The notes under the pieces are model-generated. The model searched no databases. It saw only the letters and a program-made list of their open reading frames with translations, and was not told where the DNA came from. DNA of 64,000 bases from Gordonia humi (lineage in GTDB: Bacteria; Actinomycetota; Actinomycetes; Mycobacteriales; Mycobacteriaceae): assembly GCF_014197435.1 (NCBI RefSeq), contig NZ_JACIFP010000001.1, positions 4,526,001-4,590,000 on the forward strand, written 5' to 3'. Each line of letters starts with the position of its first letter. Position 1 is the first letter of the stretch. Both the position numbers and the translations under genes were made by a program. Shown one piece after another: positions 34,889 to 43,228 of the stretch.

Positions 34889-35974
34889 GTGTTCGTCGCA
34901 TGGAGAGAGCTGTGGTTCGCCCGCGGCAGATTCGTACTCGTCGCGGCGGTCGTCGCGCTCATCACGGTCCTCGTCGGATTTCTGTCCGGGCTCGCCGGAG
35001 GGCTCGCGGCCCAGAACGTCTCGGCGATCCTCCACCTCGCCGCGGACCGCGTGGTGGTGCAACAGCCCTCCGACGGCGAGGCGAGCTTCTCGACCTCGGA
35101 GATCAGCGACGCGACGATCGACAGGTGGCGGCACGCGGAGGGCGTCGAATCGGTGACCCCGATCGGTATCGCCCCGTCGCGGGCCGGTCGCGACGACGCC
35201 GAGGACTCGACCGGTGTCACCGTGTTCAGCGCGCTCTCGACGACCGAGGTCGCCAGCCCCTTCCGCGACGTTCGACCACTCGGCGACGCCGAGATCGCGC
35301 TCTCGGCCGGGGCCGCGTCATCACTGCACGCCGCGGTCGGCGACACCGTCACCGTTGCGGGCCTCGAACTCACCGTCGCGCAGGTCGGACCCGACATCTG
35401 GTACAGCCACACACCGGTCGTCGTCGTCCCACCCGGTGCCTGGGCCGATCTGAGCGCGGGCACGGGCCGTACCGGTGAACCCACCGCCCTCGCGGTGGTC
35501 GGCGACCCCGACTGGAACGGGCTCTCGACGGCCACCGGCACCAGCGCGCGGACTCCGCTCATGAGTCTGCGGGCGCTCGACTCGTTCACGTCGGAGATCG
35601 GCTCGCTGGGGCTGATGATCGTGTTGCTGTTCGCGATCTCAGCGCTCGTCGTCGGCGCGTTCTTCACCGTGTGGACCATGCAGCGGGCCGCCGACACGGC
35701 CGTTCTCCGCGCCCTCGGCGCCACGACCGGATCGCTGGTTCGCGGCGCGCTCGGGCAGGCGGCGATCGTGCTCGCCGTCGGTGTCGGCATCGGACTGTGC
35801 GTCGTCGTCGTGGTCGGCGGCCTGCTCGAACGCGCACTGCCGTTCGCGGTCACACCGCTGACGACCATCGCACCGGCAGCCGTCCTGGGGATCCTCGGGC
35901 TGGCTGGCGCGACCCTGGCCCTGCGACCGATAACCACAACGGATCCCCTCACCGCACTCGGGAGCAACCGATGA
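34889..35974 (+). CDS. FtsX-like ABC transporter permease
   Basis: The 361-residue protein has an N-terminal membrane helix (VLVAAVVALITVLVGFLSGLAGG), a large extracytoplasmic domain of about 210 residues, and three C-terminal helices including the FtsX core (SALVVGAFFTVWTMQRAADTAVLRALGATTGSLV). This is the MacB/DevC layout of transporters that export peptides or lipids or transmit force. The GTG start is 4 nt after AAAGGAG. Its stop overlaps the ATPase start (ATGA). Confidence 0.9.
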   Translation: MFVAWRELWFARGRFVLVAAVVALITVLVGFLSGLAGGLAAQNVSAILHLAADRVVVQQPSDGEASFSTSEISDATIDRWRHAEGVESVTPIGIAPSRAGRDDAEDSTGVTVFSALSTTEVASPFRDVRPLGDAEIALSAGAASSLHAAVGDTVTVAGLELTVAQVGPDIWYSHTPVVVVPPGAWADLSAGTGRTGEPTALAVVGDPDWNGLSTATGTSARTPLMSLRALDSFTSEIGSLGLMIVLLFAISALVVGAFFTVWTMQRAADTAVLRALGATTGSLVRGALGQAAIVLAVGVGIGLCVVVVVGGLLERALPFAVTPLTTIAPAAVLGILGLAGATLALRPITTTDPLTALGSNR

Positions 35975-36669
35975 TCGACCTGCGAAACATCACACTGAGT
36001 TTTCCGGACGGCCAGGACCGCGTCACCGCCGTCGACGACGTGTCACTGAAGTGCGCCGACGGCGTCGTCACCGGCATCACCGGCCCGTCCGGGTCCGGGA
36101 AGTCGAGCCTCCTCGCCGTCGCCGCGGCCCTCATCCGTCCGGACGCGGGCAGCGTGCTCATCGGAACAGGAGCCGACGCCGTCGACGCCGCGCGGCTGAC
36201 CTGGAGTCGAGCCGCCGAACTCCGCCGCTCGCGCATCGGAATCGTCTTCCAGCAGTCGAATCTGCTGCCCGCGCTCACCGCACGCGAGCAGGTTCAGGTG
36301 ATGGCCCGGCTCGGCGGGGCCGCATCGCCGGCACGGCGATCGGCCACCGACGAGGACGCCGTCGAACTCCTCGCCGCCGTCGGACTCGCCGACCACATGG
36401 ACAAACGGCCGCATCAGCTGTCCGGCGGCCAACGCCAACGCGTCGCCATCGCGCGTGCCCTCGTCCATCGACCCGAGGTGCTCGTCGTCGACGAACCGAC
36501 CAGCGCCCTCGATCGCGACCGCGGTGCGGCGATCATGCGGCTGATCTCCGAACTCACCCACCGACGACGACTCGCCACGCTTCTGGTGACACACGACCTC
36601 ACCTACCGAGACACCCTCGACGAACTGGTCACCGTCGTCGACGGCGCCGTCGCGGCCGCCGGCGAGTAG
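35971..36669 (+). CDS. ABC transporter ATP-binding protein (MacB/LolD type)
   Basis: The 232-residue ATPase starts at 35971 and has Walker A GPSGSGKSS, Q-loop VFQQSNLLP, signature LSGGQRQRVAIARALVHRP, Walker B VLVVDEPTSALD and H-loop VTHD. It powers the adjoining FtsX-like permease. An upstream extension in frame belongs to the permease gene and is not part of it. Confidence 0.95.
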   Translation: MIDLRNITLSFPDGQDRVTAVDDVSLKCADGVVTGITGPSGSGKSSLLAVAAALIRPDAGSVLIGTGADAVDAARLTWSRAAELRRSRIGIVFQQSNLLPALTAREQVQVMARLGGAASPARRSATDEDAVELLAAVGLADHMDKRPHQLSGGQRQRVAIARALVHRPEVLVVDEPTSALDRDRGAAIMRLISELTHRRRLATLLVTHDLTYRDTLDELVTVVDGAVAAAGE

Positions 36670-36763
36670 GACCGTCGCCGGCCCGATCGTCACAGCCGTG
36701 GCCGACGCGGGTCCGGTCCGCATGGGCCGACGCGGACGTGAACCCTCGACGACCCCGACAGGT

Positions 36764-37483
36764 TCACGCGGGCGACGACGTCTCCGCACTGACCACGCCC
36801 GGATGCTTCGCGATCCAGCCGGTCGCGGCATCGACGGCGCGGCGCAACGCCATCCGCTCACCGACATACGTGAGCGGAGCGCCGACCAACGGGAGGGCGG
36901 CGCCCCAGCGCAGCAGTCGGGGCGGCCCGGGCCGGGAGTCCAACGAGCGCGACACCTCGTACAGGGTGGAGCCGATCTCCCACAGACGTCCGACCAGCCC
37001 GGGGTCGTCGTCGACGTCGTCCACCCGTTCGTCCACGCCGGCGACGATCTCCGACACGTCCCGGTCGAACAGTATCCGGGCGAGCATCACGACACCGACT
37101 CCGCGCGAGACGGCCCCGTGCTCGCGTGCCACGGCGCGGATGACGAGTGCCTGGTCGACATACCCGAGCCACGCGCCGAGCGGCACCACGCGGGCCGCCG
37201 CGCCGAACATCCCCGGAAAGGCGACCGCCAATGTGGTCACAGCGCCGATCCGTTCCACCCACCAGTCGGACCGATCGTCGACCGACGACCGGTCCCACCG
37301 CGGGGTACCGGGCCATCGGACGGTGTCGAGCGTCCACGAGGCGGCGTCGACGGCGAAGCACGAGCCGCTCCGCCTCGACTTCAGATCGAGGGGGTCGGAG
37401 TCCACGAGCAGGTCGAGCACCACGTCGATCGCACCGACCGTCCGGTCCAGGACGTCGACGAGTCGTGTATCAGTCAGAGCCAC
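36764..37483 (-). CDS. hypothetical protein, mildly hydrophobic
   Basis: The 239-residue product was not recognised. It has no signal peptide. A hydrophobic middle (RIGAVTTLAVAFPGMFGAAARVVPLGAWLGYVDQALVIRAVARE) could be membrane associated and recalls EcsC-like proteins, but that is a loose resemblance. It is convergent with the ABC ATPase gene and lies just downstream of the SPOR gene on the same strand with an 18-bp gap, so it may be part of that operon. Confidence 0.65.
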   Translation of the reverse strand: MALTDTRLVDVLDRTVGAIDVVLDLLVDSDPLDLKSRRSGSCFAVDAASWTLDTVRWPGTPRWDRSSVDDRSDWWVERIGAVTTLAVAFPGMFGAAARVVPLGAWLGYVDQALVIRAVAREHGAVSRGVGVVMLARILFDRDVSEIVAGVDERVDDVDDDPGLVGRLWEIGSTLYEVSRSLDSRPGPPRLLRWGAALPLVGAPLTYVGERMALRRAVDAATGWIAKHPGVVSAETSSPA

Positions 37484-37501
37484 GCGGCCCAGCCTACGGC
37501 C

Positions 37502-37681
37502 TCAGTCGTCGTCGGCGTCCTTCTCGTCGGCCGCGGCGTTGCGTGCCGCCGCTATCTCCAGCGCGCGACGCGCCGTCGCCTCGTCCGGATACGGACCCAT
37601 CCGGTCGAGGACCCCGACGAGTTTGCCGCGCATCACTTCGCCTGTCGAGATCTGGTAATACCACTCGTCTGAACCGCTCAT
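37502..37681 (-). CDS. small SPOR-domain-like protein
   Basis: A 59-residue protein starting MSGSDEWYYQISTGEVMRGK, with YPDEATARRALEIAAARNAAADEKD. The WYYqistGeV … GPY.deatArrAl pattern matches short actinobacterial SPOR-like proteins. It carries no membrane segment, so it is probably cytoplasmic. It sits directly downstream of glpR with a 25-bp gap. Longer frames through this start are shadows. Confidence 0.75.
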   Translation of the reverse strand: MSGSDEWYYQISTGEVMRGKLVGVLDRMGPYPDEATARRALEIAAARNAAADEKDADDD

Positions 37682-37706
37682 CGGCGACCATGCCTCCCTG
37701 GTGTCG

Positions 37707-38903
37707 TCAGACGGCCGTGCGATGCGTGGCGACGTCGAAGTCGGTGTCGTCGAACTCCGAGCCCTGCGCATACGACCCGGTGAAATCGTACGTCGGAAGG
37801 TGATCGAACGCGGGGTCCTCGTCATCGATCTCCAGAACGATCGCACCGCCGGGGCGTCGCAGACGTGCGGGCGGCGCGACGTACAGCGGCTCGGCCTGCT
37901 CCCGCTCGACTCGTGCCTCCTGCTCGTCACGACGGCGCTGCCGCGCCATCCGCTGCGCGTACCGGGCGTGCTCGGCGCGGACGGCACGCCGCAGGAACAC
38001 CAGATACGCGGCGGACACGACCACCATCGCACCGACGGCGACGTAGCCGAGCGGCTGAATGAAGAACGCGGACACCACGGCCGCGATCGTCAGCACGGTC
38101 AACCCGCCGAGAACACGACGACGCTCCCGGTAGGCGGCCTCGTCGTTCTCGGCAGCGCGGCCTCGACCGTAGCCGCCGGTGCCCCGCATCTCCCGCGGAG
38201 TCGGTTTCGGCGCCGGTCCGGGCTCGACGTCGTCGTCCAGCACGTCGAAGCTCCCGGCGACGTCGTCGCCGTCCGCGGTGAGTTCGAACTCCTCGTCGGA
38301 CTCGTCCTCGAACTCGTCGGACTCGTCGTCGAGCTCCGCGGCCTCCGCCTCCGCCTCGATGCGTGCCGCCTGCGCCTCATCGAGGTCGACCACCTCCACG
38401 TCGACGATGTCGATCACGTCGGTCACCTCGAGGGGGCTCTCCGCATCGGCGCGCAGCGTCTTCTCGTCGGCGGGCTCCTCGACGAGCTCGGCCTCGACGA
38501 CCTCCGCGTCCTCGGCCTCGTCGACCGGCTCGTCGAACTCGACGTCGTCGGTGACGTCGAGATCCTCGGCGTCGATCTCCACCTCGTCGATCTCGATGAT
38601 CTCGACCTCGTCCAGCTCGACCTCGACCTCGTCCGGCTCGACCGCGTCTTCCGTGTCCTTCGTCGCCTCCTGCGCGGCCCGGCGCTCGGCGAGTCTCTTG
38701 GCCGCCGACTCCGCGCGCGAAGAACGCGAGGCCGCGGCGGCGCGCCGCGACGCCGCACTGCGACTGCCACCTCGATGGACGACACGCGTCTGCGCGGCCG
38801 CCTTGGTCGATGTACGCGCGGCCGGACGCCCGCGCAGCACCATCGGTACCAGCACGAACAGCCAGACGACGATCAGGAACACCCACAGCACCGAGTTAGG
38901 CAT
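37707..38903 (-). CDS. glpR: GlpR/SepX-like divisome membrane protein
   Basis: The 398-residue protein has an N-terminal membrane helix (SVLWVFLIVVWLFVLVPMVL), then a basic stretch with many RRAA/ASRSS residues, a very acidic Glu/Asp/Val-rich middle (residues about 85-235), two more helices at about 265-315 (LGGLTVLTIAAVVSAFFIQPLGYVAVGAMVVVSAAYLVFL), and a C-terminal tail. It matches the receptor for the gephyrin-like protein Glp described in Corynebacterium and SepX in Streptomyces, and lies next to a Glp candidate as in other Mycobacteriales. The acidic length is low complexity and likely to vary. Confidence 0.8.
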   Translation of the reverse strand: MPNSVLWVFLIVVWLFVLVPMVLRGRPAARTSTKAAAQTRVVHRGGSRSAASRRAAAASRSSRAESAAKRLAERRAAQEATKDTEDAVEPDEVEVELDEVEIIEIDEVEIDAEDLDVTDDVEFDEPVDEAEDAEVVEAELVEEPADEKTLRADAESPLEVTDVIDIVDVEVVDLDEAQAARIEAEAEAAELDDESDEFEDESDEEFELTADGDDVAGSFDVLDDDVEPGPAPKPTPREMRGTGGYGRGRAAENDEAAYRERRRVLGGLTVLTIAAVVSAFFIQPLGYVAVGAMVVVSAAYLVFLRRAVRAEHARYAQRMARQRRRDEQEARVEREQAEPLYVAPPARLRRPGGAIVLEIDDEDPAFDHLPTYDFTGSYAQGSEFDDTDFDVATHRTAV

Positions 38904-39038
38904 GTCGGGGTGCCTCCCTTCTCCGAGTCGAGTGACGAGTCTCTGATCAAACAGCCTAGGGACACGCGGCGATTCGATTCGTCAGGCGCGCCGAAACAAC
39001 ACCCGATTCACACGCGTCTCATAGGTAACAGCGCTCGG

Positions 39039-39695
39039 TCACGGTGCGGACGCCCGCCCCGCCCTGATCAGCACGTCGACGGCGCTCGTCTCCACCTCTT
39101 CCACCGTGAGCCCGAACAGCAGATGATCGCGCCACCGCGAGTTCACGTCCATGTATCGCTTGAGCAGGCCCTCTTCCCGGAATCCGATCCGACGCAGCAC
39201 CGCTTGCGAGGCGAGGTTCTCCGGCTGCACCGTGGCCTCCAGTCGGTGGAGCCCCACCGGACCGAAGCAGTGGTCGACACCGAGCGCCGCGGCCGCCGCG
39301 GCCACGCCCTTGCCCGTGTGGTCGCGATCCACCCAGTATCCGATCCACGCGTCACGGACCGCTCCCCGTTGGATGTTGCCGATGGTCAGCTGACCCGCGT
39401 ATTCGCCGTCGAGCTCGATGACGAACGGGAGCATCACTCCGTGTTTGGCCTCGCTCTTGAGCACCGAGAACAGCGGCGCCCACATCGACGGCTGGTGGCG
39501 GCGCTCCCACTGCCCCGCCCCGGTCGGCTCCCACGGCAGCAGTTCGTTCTGGTTGCGGATCCGCAGACGACTCCAGTCGGCGGCGTCACGCATCTTGACC
39601 GGTCGAAGTGTCACGAGTCCGGCGGGGATCCGCACCGGTCCCACCGTCGCGGGCCAGCCCGGATGGCTGGAGGGGTCGGTCAGCCAGCGCAGCAC
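39039..39695 (-). CDS. rimJ: GNAT-family N-acetyltransferase, RimJ-like
   Basis: The 218-residue GNAT enzyme has LVTLRPVKMRDAADWSRLR, the strand-4 to acetyl-CoA loop around WIGYWVDRDHTGKGVAAAAAAL (R/Q-GxGxA/G form as TGKGVA), and a strand 5 region with GLHRLEATVQPENLASQAVLRRIGF. It likely acetylates an N-terminus or ribosomal protein. The conserved place between glp and glpR hints at a link with cell division that is not proved. It lies 3 bp from glp. Confidence 0.88.
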   Translation of the reverse strand: MLRWLTDPSSHPGWPATVGPVRIPAGLVTLRPVKMRDAADWSRLRIRNQNELLPWEPTGAGQWERRHQPSMWAPLFSVLKSEAKHGVMLPFVIELDGEYAGQLTIGNIQRGAVRDAWIGYWVDRDHTGKGVAAAAAALGVDHCFGPVGLHRLEATVQPENLASQAVLRRIGFREEGLLKRYMDVNSRWRDHLLFGLTVEEVETSAVDVLIRAGRASAP

Positions 39696-39698
39696 GGG

Positions 39699-41003
39699 TC
39701 AGCCACGTTCCGCCAGGAACATGACCTCGACCCGGTCGCCGGTCGCGATGTCGTCGACCTCCTCGGGCACCACGATCAGACAATTGGCCTCGGCCAACTC
39801 GGCGAGCAGGTGGGACGCCCCCGACTCGGACTCACCGATCACCTGCACCAGGTACTCCGCCGACCGCTCGTCGCGCATCAGCTGCCCGCGCAGATAGCCT
39901 CGCCGCCCCTCGACCGAGGCGATCGGCCCGATGGTGCGCGCGGTGACCGAGCGGCGCATCGGTTGACGCTTGCCCAGTGCGATACGGATCAGCGGACGCA
40001 CCATCACCTCGAAGGTGACCAGCGCGCTCACCGGATTCGCGGGCAGCAGGAAGGTCGGGATCTCGTCGCGGCCCAACCGGCCGAAGCCCTGCACCGACCC
40101 GGGATGCATGCCGACGCGACCCACCTCGAGGTCACCGAGATCGGCGACGGCCTCGGTGATCAAACGCGATGCGACACCGCCGACGGCTCCGCAGATCACC
40201 ACGATCTCGGCCCGGATGAGCTGGGCCTCCACCACTTCGCGGAGTCGGTCCTGATCGCGTTGGGCGATCCCGACACGGTGCACCTCGGCCCCAGCGTCGC
40301 GGGCGGCGGCCGCCAGCGCGTACGTGTTGACGTCGAACACCTGTCCCGGCCCGGGTTCCCGATCGACGTCGACGAGTTCGTCGCCGACGGCGATCACGGC
40401 CACCCGCGGGCGCGGGTGCACGAGCACACGAGAGCGTCCGACCGCCGCCAGCAACCCGACCTGGGCCGCACCGATCACCGTGCCCGAGCGGACCGCGACG
40501 TCGCCCGGCTGCACGTCGTCACCGACACGCCGCACGTAGTCGCCGCTCTCCACGTCGTGACCGACCATGACGCGCTCCTCGCCGCCGTCGGTCCACCGGT
40601 GCGGGACGACGGCATCGGCGAGGGTGGGCAGCGGCGCGCCCGTCTCCACTCGCACGGCCTGACCCGGCTGCAGCCTGGTGGGGGTCCGCGATCCCGGCGA
40701 GACGTCGCCGACCACGGGCAGATGCACCACGAGGCGGTCGGTGTCGGCGAGCACGGACACGTCGACCGACTCGTCGGCGAGGTCGGTGGTGTCCTCCGGC
40801 GCGTGCGCTCCGGCGAGCGCGACGTCGACGGCGCGCACGGCGTAACCGTCGATCGCGGCCTGGTCGAATCCGGGCAGCGGGTCGGTGGTGACGACCTCCT
40901 CGGCACACATCAGTCCCTGGGCCTGCGAGATGGCGACCTGGATCGGTCGAGGTGCCACCACGGACGCAGTCACGAGGCTCAAATGGTCCTCGACCGATCG
41001 CAT
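39699..41003 (-). CDS. glp: gephyrin/MoeA-like protein, probable Glp
   Basis: The 434-residue protein has the four-domain MoeA layout: domain I/II with GFDQAAIDGYAVRAVD and VETGAPLPTLADAVVPHRW, domain III with VAVIAVGDELVD and TYALAAAARDAGAEV, and domain IV at the end. Two active-site loops deviate: the usual GGVSxG is CGAVGGVASRL and the PGNP loop is LLPANPVSALVTF. In Corynebacterium the paralogue Glp binds FtsZ and GlpR rather than making molybdenum cofactor, and the neighbouring glpR supports that here. A role in molybdopterin insertion cannot be excluded. Confidence 0.8.
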   Translation of the reverse strand: MRSVEDHLSLVTASVVAPRPIQVAISQAQGLMCAEEVVTTDPLPGFDQAAIDGYAVRAVDVALAGAHAPEDTTDLADESVDVSVLADTDRLVVHLPVVGDVSPGSRTPTRLQPGQAVRVETGAPLPTLADAVVPHRWTDGGEERVMVGHDVESGDYVRRVGDDVQPGDVAVRSGTVIGAAQVGLLAAVGRSRVLVHPRPRVAVIAVGDELVDVDREPGPGQVFDVNTYALAAAARDAGAEVHRVGIAQRDQDRLREVVEAQLIRAEIVVICGAVGGVASRLITEAVADLGDLEVGRVGMHPGSVQGFGRLGRDEIPTFLLPANPVSALVTFEVMVRPLIRIALGKRQPMRRSVTARTIGPIASVEGRRGYLRGQLMRDERSAEYLVQVIGESESGASHLLAELAEANCLIVVPEEVDDIATGDRVEVMFLAERG

Positions 41004-41064
41004 CGTCTCTCCTACTCGTGGGCTGAACTCCGAGAATAACGGTCTGCGCGGCGCGCGCGGACGT

Positions 41065-41991
41065 CTACCGTCCGGCGAGGCGTTCGACCAGCCAACGCCT
41101 CAGCTCCGGCCCGTAGTCGTCGCGGTCGAGCGCGAAATCGACGGCCGCCTTGAGATAGCCGCCGGGGTTTCCCAGGTCATGGCGCGTACCGGAATGGATC
41201 ACGACGTGCACCGGCTCCCCCTGTTCGATGAGCAGCGCGATGGCGTCGGTGATCTGCAGTTCGCCGCCCGCGCCCGGCGTGATCTCGCGCAGCGCGTCGA
41301 AGATCCTGCGATCCAGTATGTAGCGACCCGCGGCGGCCAGGTTCGACGGAGCGAGGTGGGCCGGCGGCTTCTCCACCATGCCCTTGACCCGCTTGACTCC
41401 CGGAGTCTCCGGATCGGAATCGGCGACGTCGAACACTCCGTAGGCGCTGATCGTCTCGTCGGGGACTTCGATGGCGCACAGGACGCTGCCGCCGTACCGA
41501 GCGCGGGTCGCGGCCATCGCCCCCAGGACGCCGCCGGGCAGCACCAGGTCGTCGGGCAGCAGAACGGCGATCGCGTCCTCGTCGTCGGCCAGCTCGCTCT
41601 CCACACAGCCGATGGCGTGACCGAGGCCGAGCGGCTTGTCCTGGACCACCGACGCCACTTCGAGCAGCGAGGGCGCATTGCGGACCTTGGCGAGCATCGC
41701 CTGTTTGCCGCGCGAGGACAGGGTGTGCTCGAGAACGAGGTCTTCGACGAAGTGCGCGACGACGCCGTCCTTGCCGGGCGAGGTGACGATCAACAACCGC
41801 TCGGCGCCCGCCGACTTCGCCTCCTCCGCGACGAGTTCGATTCCCGGCGTGTCGACGACTGGAAGGAGCTCCTTGGGCACAGTCTTGGTGGCGGGCAGGA
41901 ATCGGGTGCCGAGTCCGGCTGCGGGGACCACCGCGGTGTGCGGGATCCGCGGCGCACCTGTCATGGACGCGGGTGTCGAGTGGGCAGACAT
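41065..41991 (-). CDS. galU: UTP--glucose-1-phosphate uridylyltransferase
   Basis: From the ATG at 41991 the product is 308 aa. GLGTRFLPATKTVPKELLPV is the nucleotide-binding signature, with VLLPDDLVLPGG, VEKPP and KRDxGxxx-like TRHDLGNPGGYLKA. It makes UDP-glucose for cell-wall galactan, glycogen and trehalose. It is encoded next to glp, as in related species. Confidence 0.95.
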   Translation of the reverse strand: MSAHSTPASMTGAPRIPHTAVVPAAGLGTRFLPATKTVPKELLPVVDTPGIELVAEEAKSAGAERLLIVTSPGKDGVVAHFVEDLVLEHTLSSRGKQAMLAKVRNAPSLLEVASVVQDKPLGLGHAIGCVESELADDEDAIAVLLPDDLVLPGGVLGAMAATRARYGGSVLCAIEVPDETISAYGVFDVADSDPETPGVKRVKGMVEKPPAHLAPSNLAAAGRYILDRRIFDALREITPGAGGELQITDAIALLIEQGEPVHVVIHSGTRHDLGNPGGYLKAAVDFALDRDDYGPELRRWLVERLAGR

Positions 41992-42062
41992 GGCGACAAG
42001 TCTACGGTCGGAATCTGGCAGGATTCTGCAAGCACGCCGGGAGATCATCGGAAAGGACCGCC

Positions 42063-42647
42063 ATGACCGAGGTGTCGAAGAAGGACCTGCGCCGGGAGAT
42101 CCTCGCCGCACGAGAGTCGATGTCGCCGTTCCTGCTCGCGCAGACCAACGCCGAGCTTGCCGAGTGGATGTATCGACTGCCCGTCGAGCTCACCGCCGAC
42201 GACGTGGTGGCCGCCTACGTGGCGACCGGCTCCGAACCCGGCGGCACGGCCATGCTCGACGCCCTCGCCGATCAGGGACTGACGGTGCTCGTGCCGATCG
42301 TCCCCGAAGGAGGTCCGGCTCGGCTGCAGTGGGGCGAGTACCGGGGCGAGGCGGCGTTGACACGACGACGATGGGGACTGCTCGAGCCGATCGGGCGACG
42401 CCTCGACCCGGACACCGTCCACCGCGCGAGACTCGTTCTGGTTCCCGCGCTCGCCGCCGATCGTCGCGGGGCACGACTCGGTCGCGGCGCCGGATACTAC
42501 GATCGGACGCTCGCCGTCACAGACGTTCCGGTGGCCGCCGTCGTAGGCGACGCCGAACTCCTCGACGGACCGATCCCACAGGGACCCGACGACGTCCCCG
42601 TCGACTGGGTTCTCACACCCGGCGGCGGGTTCGTCCCGACACGCTGA
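42063..42647 (+). CDS. 5-formyltetrahydrofolate cyclo-ligase
   Basis: The 194-residue enzyme converts 5-formyl-THF to 5,10-methenyl-THF using ATP. It has KKDLRREILAARESM, the LVPALAADRRGARLGRGAGYYDRTLA motif (GxGGGYYDR-like) and the end VDWVLTPGGGF. Divergent from galU, with 71 bp between the starts; its stop is 2 bp from the stop of the convergent ruc-like gene. Confidence 0.94.
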   Translation: MTEVSKKDLRREILAARESMSPFLLAQTNAELAEWMYRLPVELTADDVVAAYVATGSEPGGTAMLDALADQGLTVLVPIVPEGGPARLQWGEYRGEAALTRRRWGLLEPIGRRLDPDTVHRARLVLVPALAADRRGARLGRGAGYYDRTLAVTDVPVAAVVGDAELLDGPIPQGPDDVPVDWVLTPGGGFVPTR

Positions 42648-42649
42648 CC

Positions 42650-42958
42650 TCAGGCGCTGGCGGCGCTCGACGAACTCGTCGTGCTCGACGACGAATCAGA
42701 CGATGAGCCGCTCGACGACGAACCGCTCGACGAGGAACTGCTCGACGAGTCCGAGGACGACGTGGCGGGCACCGATCCGTTCGAGCGCGAGTCGGTCCGG
42801 TAGAAGCCGCTGCCCTTGAACACGACGCCGACCGAGTTGAAGAGCTTGCGCAGCTTGCCGCCGCATTCGGGGCACACGGTCAAGGAGTCGTCCGAGAACG
42901 ACTGCACGATGTCGAACTTGTTGTCGCACACAGTGCACGCGTAGCTGTAGGTGGGCAC
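42650..42958 (-). CDS. ruc: FmdB-type zinc ribbon protein, Ruc-like chaperone
   Basis: A GTG at 42958 with GGAGG 6 nt upstream gives 102 aa. Residues 1-55 are a zinc ribbon (VPTYSYACTVCDNKFDIVQ … LTVCPECGGKLRKLF) with two CxxC pairs. The rest, from about residue 67, is disordered and nearly all Ser/Gly/Asp. The M. tuberculosis homologue, Rv0991c (Ruc), is a redox-regulated chaperone with an unfolded C-terminus, and the synteny agrees. It lies behind a perfect CIRCE element, so heat-shock control by HrcA is expected. Confidence 0.88.
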   Translation of the reverse strand: MPTYSYACTVCDNKFDIVQSFSDDSLTVCPECGGKLRKLFNSVGVVFKGSGFYRTDSRSNGSVPATSSSDSSSSSSSSGSSSSGSSSDSSSSTTSSSSAASA

Positions 42959-42999
42959 AGGAAACCTCCGGTCGTCAGATGCACCATTGTAAACGGATG

Positions 43000-43026
43000 C
43001 TGGCACTCAGTCATTCCGAGTGCCAG
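43000..43026 (-). promoter_or_regulatory. CIRCE element (HrcA operator) upstream of ruc
   Basis: CTGGCACTC-N9-GAGTGCCAG is perfectly palindromic with the canonical 9-nt spacer of CIRCE (consensus TTAGCACTC-N9-GAGTGCTAA). On the minus strand a TACAAT -10 lies at 42991-42986, about 10 bp downstream of the element, and the CIRCE overlaps the expected -35. The start of ruc is 42 bp away. HrcA binding would block transcription until heat stress. Confidence 0.88.
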
Positions 43027-43228
43027 TCTGCTCCTCACGATCGGCGCGCGGCGACGCCCCGCGGACCGGAGATCGCCGACGACACGACGGCCGACGACAC
43101 GCCACGAGAACCCGCTCGACCGTCGGGCCGTGCGCCACAGCTGTGGAATTCGACGGTCCGGAACGGACTTGTCCACATTCGATTCCACAATGGGACGACG
43201 AGCGTATTCACTGACATACATTCCGGAC

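Noticed and set aside
34752..35478. Overlapping plus-strand frames of 134 and 264 codons at the permease 5' end
   Set aside because: Arg/Ser-rich out-of-frame readings of the FtsX-like permease, which has a good ribosome-binding site and transmembrane pattern.
37701..41039. 1112-codon open frame antisense to glpR, rimJ and glp
   Set aside because: Same GC-rich shadow effect; the opposite strand holds three well supported genes.
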